DNA of 64,000 bases from Bradyrhizobium arachidis. Its GTDB lineage: Bacteria > Pseudomonadota > Alphaproteobacteria > Rhizobiales > Xanthobacteraceae. The translations under genes and the position numbers were made by a program. Positions 57,939-64,000 of this stretch are shown here, one piece after another (within the stretch, counting starts at the first letter, position 1; every line of letters begins with the position of its first letter). The notes beneath the pieces are model-generated. The model was given only the letters and a program-made list of their open reading frames with translations, was not told the DNA's origin and made no database searches. Location: NCBI RefSeq assembly GCF_015291705.1, contig NZ_CP030050.1, forward strand, positions 4,836,001 through 4,900,000, read 5' to 3'.

Positions 57939-58634
57939 ATGGAGGCTGCAGCAAAAGTCCAACGTCAGATGGTGCGCCTGCGCGGGCGGTCCTATGTGGC
58001 CTTCGTGTTCGTGCCGACGGTTCCGATCCTGGAGTGGCTCCAGGAAATCGACGCCACCATCGCCCGCTCGCCGGGCTTCTTCGTCGGCCGGCCGGTGGTG
58101 GTTGACCTGTCCTCGGTCGATCTCAGCCAGTCCGGCATCAGCCATCTGCTCACCAGCCTCCAGGACCGCAACATTCGCGTGCTCGGCATCGAGGGCGTGG
58201 ACGAATCGCGGCTGACGCCGGCAATGCCGCCGCTGCTGTCGGGCGGGCGCAGCTGCGTGGTCGAGCCGAGCGCGCCGAAGAAGGCTGAGAAGGCCGAGGC
58301 CAAGCCGACCTCGCTGTTGCTCGAGACGCCCGTGCGCTCCGGCCAGACCGTGATCTTCCCCGAGGGCGACATCACCATTCTCGGCTCGGTCGGTTCCGGT
58401 GCCGAAGTCGTGGCCGGTGGCTCCATTCACATCTATGGCGCGCTGCGCGGCCGCGCCATGGCGGGCGTCAACGGGCACAAGAGCGCGCGGATTTATTGTC
58501 AGAAGATCGAGGCCGAACTGCTTGCAATTGATGGGTTTTACCAGACTGCGGACGACATCGACGCCGCCTTGCGCGGCAAGCCGGCGCAGGCCTGGCTGCA
58601 GGGGAATACCATGCGAATTACAGCACTGAACTGA
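57939..58634 (+). CDS. minC: Septum site-determining protein MinC
   Basis: The 231-residue protein has the N-terminal MinC domain (VQRQMVRLRGRSYVAFVFVP) and the C-terminal beta-helix domain: PVRSGQTVIFPEGDITILGS VGSGAEVVAGGSIHIYGALR GRAMAGVNGHKSARIYCQKI EAELLAIDGFY. MinC blocks FtsZ rings away from midcell and is held at the membrane by MinD. First gene of the min operon. Confidence 0.95.
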   Translation: MEAAAKVQRQMVRLRGRSYVAFVFVPTVPILEWLQEIDATIARSPGFFVGRPVVVDLSSVDLSQSGISHLLTSLQDRNIRVLGIEGVDESRLTPAMPPLLSGGRSCVVEPSAPKKAEKAEAKPTSLLLETPVRSGQTVIFPEGDITILGSVGSGAEVVAGGSIHIYGALRGRAMAGVNGHKSARIYCQKIEAELLAIDGFYQTADDIDAALRGKPAQAWLQGNTMRITALN

Positions 58635-58655
58635 CCAGCAAAGGAGACATTTCAG

Positions 58656-59471
58656 ATGAGTAAGGTACTGGTCGTGACGTCAGGCAAGGGCGGGGTCGGC
58701 AAGACTACGACGACCGCCGCGCTAGGGGCTGCGCTCGCGCAACGTGGCGACAAGGTCGTCGTCGTCGATTTCGACGTCGGCCTGCGCAACCTCGACCTTG
58801 TGATGGGCGCCGAACGCCGCGTGGTGTTCGACCTCATCAACGTGGTGCAGGGCGTCGCAAAGCTGCCGCAGGCGCTGATCAAGGACAAGCGGCTCGATAA
58901 CCTCTGGCTGCTGCCGGCCTCGCAAACCCGCGACAAGGACGCGCTGACCGAAGAGGGCGTCGGCAAGGTCATCGCCGAGCTGCGCAGCCGCTTCGACTGG
59001 GTGATCTGCGACAGCCCGGCCGGCATCGAGCGCGGCGCCTCCATGGCGATGCGCTTTGCGGACGAGGCCGTCATCGTGACCAACCCGGAAGTCTCCTCGG
59101 TGCGCGATTCCGACCGCATCATCGGCATGCTCGATTCCAAGACCGTGCGGGCCGAGAAGGGCGAGCGCGTCGAGAAGCACATTCTCATCACCCGCTACGA
59201 TCCCTCCCGCGCCGCGCGCGGCGAGATGCTGACCATCGACGACATCCTGGAAATCCTCGCAACGCCCTTGCTCGGCATCATCCCCGAGAGCCAGGACGTG
59301 TTGAAGGCCTCCAACGTCGGCACGCCGGTGACGCTCTCGAACGCGGATGGAGCACCGGCGCGGGCCTACATGGACGCGGCCAAGCGCCTCTGCGGTGAAA
59401 GCATCACGATGCACGTTCCCGCCGAGCGGAGGGGGCTGATGGACCGCCTGCTGCGACGGAGGGCTGCATGA
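58656..59471 (+). CDS. minD: Septum site-determining ATPase MinD
   Basis: The 271-residue ATPase has the deviant Walker [17 protein letters not shown], then [27 protein letters not shown], Walker B-like [15 protein letters not shown] and a C-terminal amphipathic helix ending [13 protein letters not shown] for membrane binding. It recruits MinC and is released by MinE. AAGGAG precedes the start. Overlaps minE by 4 bases. Confidence 0.97.
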   Translation: MSKVLVVTSGKGGVGKTTTTAALGAALAQRGDKVVVVDFDVGLRNLDLVMGAERRVVFDLINVVQGVAKLPQALIKDKRLDNLWLLPASQTRDKDALTEEGVGKVIAELRSRFDWVICDSPAGIERGASMAMRFADEAVIVTNPEVSSVRDSDRIIGMLDSKTVRAEKGERVEKHILITRYDPSRAARGEMLTIDDILEILATPLLGIIPESQDVLKASNVGTPVTLSNADGAPARAYMDAAKRLCGESITMHVPAERRGLMDRLLRRRAA

Positions 59472-59749
59472 GCATGGGACTGCTTCGACTTCTCCGCGGC
59501 AACAAGGCCTCCGCACCGGTCGCCCGCGAACGGTTGCAGATCCTGCTTGCGCATGAACGCGGATTGCGCGGCCAGCCCGACCTGCTCGGTGTGCTGCGTG
59601 AGGAGATCCTCGCCGTCGTGTCCAGGCATGTCACGCTGGATCCGACCAAGGTCATCGTCCGGCTCGAGCGCGGCGATGAGGTCTCGACCCTGGAGGTCGA
59701 TATCGAGGTGCCCAACGATGTCGAGCGCAAGAGGGCCGCGGTCGGGTAG
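59468..59749 (+). CDS. minE: Cell division topological factor MinE
   Basis: The 93-residue protein has the MinD-contact region ([17 protein letters not shown]) and the beta-rich dimer domain ([40 protein letters not shown]). It stimulates MinD ATPase to create pole-to-pole oscillation. Normal length. A terminator follows. Confidence 0.95.
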   Translation: MSMGLLRLLRGNKASAPVARERLQILLAHERGLRGQPDLLGVLREEILAVVSRHVTLDPTKVIVRLERGDEVSTLEVDIEVPNDVERKRAAVG

Positions 59750-59804
59750 GGGGCCTGACCGAAGGCTGCCAATCTTGGCGTAGGTTTCTTGGGGTGGGTG
59801 AGAA

Positions 59805-59841
59805 GGCGGTCCGCCGGGCATGGCGGGCCGCCTTTGTTGTT
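59805..59841 (+). terminator. min operon terminator
   Basis: GGCGGTCCGCC and GGCGGGCCGCC pair (one G-T mismatch) and are followed by TTTGTTGTT. Confidence 0.8.
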
Positions 59842-59949
59842 GCGTGGGCGTGGTCCGGTGCGGAACGAGGGCCGAGGCTCGATCGTTGTCATGGGCCCCG
59901 CGGGACAGCCGAGCGATGTCCCGTGGCTTCTGCAAACGGGAGAGCGCCC

Positions 59950-60135
59950 ATGATGTCCGAGGTCCAGGTCCACACCGTCGCGCGGCAGATGCTGGAACGA
60001 CATGGTTTCGCTGCGATTGCGAAAGCCGCCGAACAGGCCCAGGCCTGCGAGGGCCGCGGCGAAGCCGAAGAGGCCAAGGAATGGCGTCACATCGAGGACG
60101 CCATGAAGATCATGCGCGGTCCGGCCCAGAGCTGA
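59950..60135 (+). CDS. Small conserved hypothetical protein (61 aa)
   Basis: ATG 59950 or 59953. Reads SEVQVHTVARQMLERHGFAA IAKAAEQAQACEGRGEAEEA KEWRHIEDAMKIMRGP, all helical. From memory similar to small rhizobial proteins of unknown function. It ends where the histidine kinase gene ends on the other strand. Confidence 0.65.
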   Translation: MMSEVQVHTVARQMLERHGFAAIAKAAEQAQACEGRGEAEEAKEWRHIEDAMKIMRGPAQS

Positions 60136-62247
60136 TCAGCTCCGCACCGTTCCATCCTTGATCATATCGAGGACGCGGCTGGCCAGCGTCTCGACCACGA
60201 AGGGCTTTGTCAGCACCTGCATGTCGGGCGCGAGCTGGCCGTTGCCGATGATGGCATTCTCCGCATAGCCCGTGATGAACAGCACCTTGAGGGCCGGACG
60301 GGTTGTGCGCGCAGCATCCGCAAGCTGGCGGCCGTTCATGCCGCCGGGAAGGCCGACATCGGTTACGAGCAAATCGATCGTCGCCTCCGATTGCAGGATC
60401 TTCAGCCCGCTCGGGCCGTCATGAGCCTCCAGGACGCTGAAGCCGATCTCTTCCAGCGCATCGGCCAGCAGCATGCGGATCGACGGCTCGTCGTCGACAA
60501 TCAGGATGGTGTGACCAGCTTTCGGCCGCACAGCACTCTTGGCCGCCAAGGTGGACGGCCTGTCAGCCTCGTTGCCATAATGGCGTGGCAAATAGAGGCA
60601 CATGGTCGTGCCCTGGCCGACTTCGGAGTAGATCCGGACCTGGCCGCCGGACTGGCGCACGAAGCCGTAGACCATGGAGAGGCCGAGCCCGGTGCCCTGG
60701 CCCATCGGCTTGGTCGTGAAGAACGGCTCGAACGCGCGCTCGACGATGTCGGGTGTCATGCCGGTGCCGGTGTCGGTGACGCAGAGCGACACATACTGGC
60801 CGGGCGCAAGATCGCGCTCGCCGGCGCCATGCTCGTCGAGCCAGCGGTTGGCGGTCTCGATCGTGAGCCGTCCGCCGCCGGGCATCGCATCGCGGGCGTT
60901 GATGCAGAGGTTGAGCAGGGCGCTCTCGAGCTGTGACGCATCGATCAGCGTCGGCCACAGCCCGCCTGCGGTGACGACTTCCACCGCGATCTCCGGGCCG
61001 ACGGTGCGGCGGACCAGCTCCTCCATCCCCATGACGAGGCGGTTGAGGTCGGTCGGCTTGGGATCGAGCGTCTGCCGCCGCGAGAAAGCGAGCAGCCGAT
61101 GCGTCAGGGCGGCGGCGCGCCTGGCGGCGCCTTGCGCCGCGGTGACGTAACGGTCGATTTCATTGACGCGGCCCTGGCCGAGCCGCGTCTGCAACAACTC
61201 CAGCGAACCGATGATCCCGGTGAGCAGATTGTTGAAGTCGTGCGCGATGCCGCCGGTGAGTTGCCCGACAGCTTCCATCTTCTGTGACTGACGCAGCGCC
61301 TCCTCGGCTACGCGCAGCCGCTGCTGCTCCTTCAGCCGGTCGGTGACGTCGTAGGAGAACTGGTAGGCACCGAGCAGCCGGCCCTCGCTTTCGCGCAGGC
61401 AGTTGAAGCGCATCTCGTAGAAGCGGCGGTCCCGCCCGGGCTCGCCGAACTCGGCGACCTCGACGAAGGCTTCGCCGGCGAGCGCCCGCGACCAGACGGC
61501 GCGGACGGCGTCGCGATGCTCGGGTTGATCGTCAAGCAGCTCCAGCATGTTGTCACCGACCTTCGGCAAGACGCCGTAGATGCGATGGAATTCCCGAGCC
61601 GAGGCGCCGTTGATGGCGAGCCAGCGGAAGCCGGGATCGACGACCTGCACGAAGGCATCGGTGCCTTCGACGAGGTCGGCCATCAGCTTGCGCTCGGCCA
61701 ATGCGGCGACCACGCGCGCTTCCAGCGTCTCGTTGAGCTGCTGCAACTCCCGCTCAGCCCGCTTGCGCGCCGTGATGTCTTGGAACAGCACGGCGACCTG
61801 CTTGCGGCTGGCTGGCTCGACACGGAAGGCGGCGAGCTCGAGTTGGCGGCCGGTCGCGACCAGCTCGCGCTCGAAGCGGATCGGCTGCCCGGTCCCGAGC
61901 ACGCCGCCATAGAGCTCGACCCAGCCGTCGGCCTCATCAGGGACCATCTCGCGGACCTTCTGGCCGACCACGTTGGGAATGCCGGCATGCTGGGTGTAGG
62001 CGGGATTGGCCTCGATGTGGATGTAATCGCTGAGCGGGCCGTGCGGGCCGTCGAAGAATTCGATGATGCAGAAGCCTTCGTCGATCGAGTTGAACAGCGT
62101 CCGGTAACGCTCCTCGCTTTCCGCCAGCGCCGATTCCGCTGCGCGGCGCCCGGTCTGGTCGGCCATCCCGAGCGCCTTCAGGCGTACGTTTTCCTCCTCG
62201 ATCGCCTTGAGACGGCGTCGAAGGTCTTCCAACTCGATCGCATCCAC
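60136..62247 (-). CDS. Hybrid sensor histidine kinase (PAS-PAS-HisKA-HATPase-REC)
   Basis: The 703-residue protein has a short coiled coil, PAS 1 (SEERYRTLFNSIDEGFCIIE, about 45-160), PAS 2 (about 190-310), HisKA with the phospho-His in GGIAHDFNNLLTGIIGSLEL, the ATPase with LLNLCINARDAMPGGG, DTGTGM and GTGLGLSMVYGFV, and a C-terminal receiver with IVDDEP, LLVTDVGLPG and LTKPF. No membrane segment, so it senses a cytoplasmic signal. The partner regulator is not in the window. Confidence 0.93.
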   Translation of the reverse strand: MDAIELEDLRRRLKAIEEENVRLKALGMADQTGRRAAESALAESEERYRTLFNSIDEGFCIIEFFDGPHGPLSDYIHIEANPAYTQHAGIPNVVGQKVREMVPDEADGWVELYGGVLGTGQPIRFERELVATGRQLELAAFRVEPASRKQVAVLFQDITARKRAERELQQLNETLEARVVAALAERKLMADLVEGTDAFVQVVDPGFRWLAINGASAREFHRIYGVLPKVGDNMLELLDDQPEHRDAVRAVWSRALAGEAFVEVAEFGEPGRDRRFYEMRFNCLRESEGRLLGAYQFSYDVTDRLKEQQRLRVAEEALRQSQKMEAVGQLTGGIAHDFNNLLTGIIGSLELLQTRLGQGRVNEIDRYVTAAQGAARRAAALTHRLLAFSRRQTLDPKPTDLNRLVMGMEELVRRTVGPEIAVEVVTAGGLWPTLIDASQLESALLNLCINARDAMPGGGRLTIETANRWLDEHGAGERDLAPGQYVSLCVTDTGTGMTPDIVERAFEPFFTTKPMGQGTGLGLSMVYGFVRQSGGQVRIYSEVGQGTTMCLYLPRHYGNEADRPSTLAAKSAVRPKAGHTILIVDDEPSIRMLLADALEEIGFSVLEAHDGPSGLKILQSEATIDLLVTDVGLPGGMNGRQLADAARTTRPALKVLFITGYAENAIIGNGQLAPDMQVLTKPFVVETLASRVLDMIKDGTVRS

Positions 62248-62382
62248 GAGCGCGCGCGGGGTTGGCGTTTCCAGGAGCCGCTCCTTGACTCTGCCTACGG
62301 TATGCTAGCGGGCGAACGCACCGCGGCAAGCCGCTGCCTCAACGCAGTCCGAACCGGTGAGTTCCCCGGGGGGCCGGATAGC

Positions 62383-62634
62383 TCAGCGCTCGCCCTGATC
62401 GCCGCCTTGCGCGCCGGACTTGTGTTGCGTTTGCGGCTGGGCGCGTTCGCCGGTCTCCTTGCAGGGCAGCGGCTCCCACGATCCATCCGGCGCCTGCTGA
62501 TAGGCGCTGCACGATGACGACGAGGCCGATTTGTCCTCGCCTTTCTGGGCATCGGAATTCTTCGCCAGCGCCGGGGCAGTCAGCACGGAGCCGGCCACGA
62601 GAGCTCCGGCGAAAACGAGATAGACAATCCGCAT
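62383..62634 (-). CDS. Small secreted protein (83 aa)
   Basis: ATG 62634 follows AGGAGAACCCC. A signal peptide (MRIVYLVFAGALVAGSVLTA PALA) leads a hydrophilic Ser/Gln/Lys-rich mature part with two Cys (SSSSCSAYQQAPDGSWEPLP CKE). Probably periplasmic; function unknown. The gap 62248-62382 has no gene. Confidence 0.65.
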   Translation of the reverse strand: MRIVYLVFAGALVAGSVLTAPALAKNSDAQKGEDKSASSSSCSAYQQAPDGSWEPLPCKETGERAQPQTQHKSGAQGGDQGER

Positions 62635-62731
62635 GGGGTTCTCCTGTTCGAAGCAAGGCCTCATGCTGTCGATGATTGTGACGATTATTTGCCAGCGCGG
62701 CGGTTCCGCCGCGCGATGCTTAACGGCGCCT

Positions 62732-63862
62732 TCATCGCCCGGCGGGTCCGATGGCAATCGCGTTGCGCCGAGCGCAGGCGCGCAGCCAGCCGATCACGCC
62801 CGGCTGCACCGAGAACTCGTAATTGTCCTCGATCGTCTTGGCCTTCATCGCCAGGACCGAACCCGTCTCGATCGCTTCGGCCAACGCGGCCCCATGCTGC
62901 GGGAACAGACCGATTTCGTCGGGGCCCTCGACCTGCGCGGAGAACGCCTCGAACGGCACATTGCCGATTCTCAGCGTCGCCTCGATGGCCTGACCTTCCG
63001 GCCGGTTGAGCTTGGAATCCTTCAGCATCATGGTCAGCCCCTTCGCGCGGCTGACGATCAGGAAGATGGCGAGACGGCGCTGCGGCGCGGGCGCGTCCGT
63101 GCCGATGAGATAGCGCCGGCGGATGAAGCAGGCGACGATCGCCCCGTCGCCGTTGCGTAGCTCGGATGCATCCCAGCCTTCGATCTTCTGCTTGTCCTCG
63201 ATCCCGGGCGGGCCAGCCGGCGTCGGCTGCATCACCGCGATCTTCGGCGAGCGCGGCCGCGGCGCCGGCATCTCCGGCGCGTTGGGATCGGTCGGCCTGT
63301 CGACCGCGATGTCGAAGGTCTTGCCGCATTGCTTCAGCCAGCTCAGTGCATCCGCCGGCAGATCGAGTGCGATCGGCCCGGAATCGACGCCGGCACCGTC
63401 CGAGCGCAACGTGACGTTCCGCGCCTTGCCGAGCGCCGCAAGCATGCCCTCGGCATCGCCCGGATGCAGCGCGAAGGCGTTGCCGACCGGGAAGCCGACC
63501 GCGGGGAAGCTGCGGCCGTCGATGACGATCTCGGCCTGGTCGTCCAGCACGTGTTCGCTCGGCATGCCGTCATCCATCAACATGATGGACAGGCCCGAGC
63601 CGCGGCTGATGTTGAGGGCGAAGGCGGTGTCGACCTTGCCGCCCGCCTTGCTGCGTTGCCTCGGCGCAATCAGCACGCATTGCCTCACCTTGCCGTCAGG
63701 GCCGACCTGGGGCAGGGCGCTCCATACCCCCTGCGGAAAGCGCACTTGCTTGCCGGCGACCGGATTGTCCGCCGTCGCGGCAAAAGCGGGCAGCGCCAAA
63801 TTGGCGGCGACGATCATCGCAAGCGCCGCCATCCGGCGCGTCCAAAGCATATCGGCAGGCAT
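62732..63862 (-). CDS. Secreted hypothetical protein with two similar domains
   Basis: The 376-residue protein (ATG 63862; 63874 is possible) has a signal peptide (ALAMIVAANLALPAFA). Two units of about 130 residues follow. The first has RQCVLIAPRQRS, GSGLSIMLMDD and LSWLKQCGKTF. The second has VACFIRRRYLIG, AKGLTMMLKDS and IGWLRACARRN. A Pro-rich linker joins them. The tandem pattern suggests a duplicated periplasmic domain, distantly like invasion-associated IalB-type proteins. Function unknown. Confidence 0.6.
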   Translation of the reverse strand: MPADMLWTRRMAALAMIVAANLALPAFAATADNPVAGKQVRFPQGVWSALPQVGPDGKVRQCVLIAPRQRSKAGGKVDTAFALNISRGSGLSIMLMDDGMPSEHVLDDQAEIVIDGRSFPAVGFPVGNAFALHPGDAEGMLAALGKARNVTLRSDGAGVDSGPIALDLPADALSWLKQCGKTFDIAVDRPTDPNAPEMPAPRPRSPKIAVMQPTPAGPPGIEDKQKIEGWDASELRNGDGAIVACFIRRRYLIGTDAPAPQRRLAIFLIVSRAKGLTMMLKDSKLNRPEGQAIEATLRIGNVPFEAFSAQVEGPDEIGLFPQHGAALAEAIETGSVLAMKAKTIEDNYEFSVQPGVIGWLRACARRNAIAIGPAGR

Positions 63863-63948
63863 GGCCCCTCGCATTGTCCTCAGCTCGAAGCATTGGACTC
63901 GGAGGGGTGCGCCGAGGTTCACCGGCAAAGCCGGGCCGCCAAGGGCGG

Positions 63949-64000
63949 CTAGCCGCCCTTGCTGCGGATCAGGCCGGCGAGATTGGTCTTTTGCGCCTCG
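63949..64000 (-). CDS. C-terminal end of a gene running off the window
   Basis: The last 16 codons of a leftward frame are visible (EAQKTNLAGLIRSKGG, then TAG at 63951-63949). It lies upstream of, and in the same direction as, the secreted protein gene. Too little to identify. Confidence 0.4.
   Translation of the reverse strand, partial: EAQKTNLAGLIRSKGG

Noticed and set aside
1..64000. CRISPR arrays
   Set aside because: No regularly spaced identical repeats were seen; repeats found are paired duplications or palindromes.

Overview
The window looks like the chromosome of an alphaproteobacterium of the Bradyrhizobium type. The GC content is high, there is a minCDE operon with a CtrA-type box upstream, a FixK-like regulator, and many of the small conserved proteins and dispersed palindromic repeats typical of that lineage. 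Two thirds of the window (about 1 to 44.4 kb) is a prophage plus accessory DNA. The last 20 kb is ordinary chromosome. The species is inferred from gene families, since no rRNA is present.

Prophage, left to right. An early leftward repressor and a divergent Cro-like gene sit at 0.5-1.3 kb. They are followed by a tightly overlapped early operon (1.3-4.8 kb): a DnaA-domain-IV-like protein, Gp157, a RAD52-type annealing protein and a DUF1376 replication protein. After a small NTF2-like cargo gene and a frameshifted serine recombinase, the late module starts with a TerS-like protein (7.8 kb). It is then interrupted by a DUF418 membrane protein gene and an IS110-family element (10.5-13.4 kb). It continues with TerL, a P22-type portal, scaffold, DUF4043 capsid, P22 gp10-like stabilisation protein, internal virion proteins, collar and fibre proteins and holin-like proteins (15.6-33.5 kb). 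This is a short-tailed (podovirus) virion plan. I found no endolysin.

From 33.5 to 39.3 kb lie host-like accessory genes: a FixK/Fnr regulator, a minimal ATP-dependent DNA ligase, and many small zinc-binding or membrane proteins. Phage-type regulatory genes return at 39.5-42.1 kb and a tyrosine integrase closes the element at 43.0-44.4 kb. The left end of the prophage is outside the window or unresolved.

The most unusual signal is a family of at least four structured non-coding elements (7.4 kb minus, 36.3 kb minus, 42.4 kb plus, 42.7 kb plus). They share a GAACAG box and two consecutive hairpins whose stems are kept although the bases change. A second unusual signal is that two cargo genes (NTF2-like at 5.6 kb, secreted cupin-like at 32.8 kb) are each bracketed by a direct duplication of the adjoining phage sequence.

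Host region: a DUF2778 L,D-transpeptidase-like gene; a tannase-family esterase with a divergent MarR gene; a TRAP-type binding protein; a TetR-controlled ABC uptake and catabolic cluster (50.4-56.7 kb) with two matching candidate operators; a frameshifted panB; minCDE; a soluble hybrid histidine kinase; and two secreted proteins.
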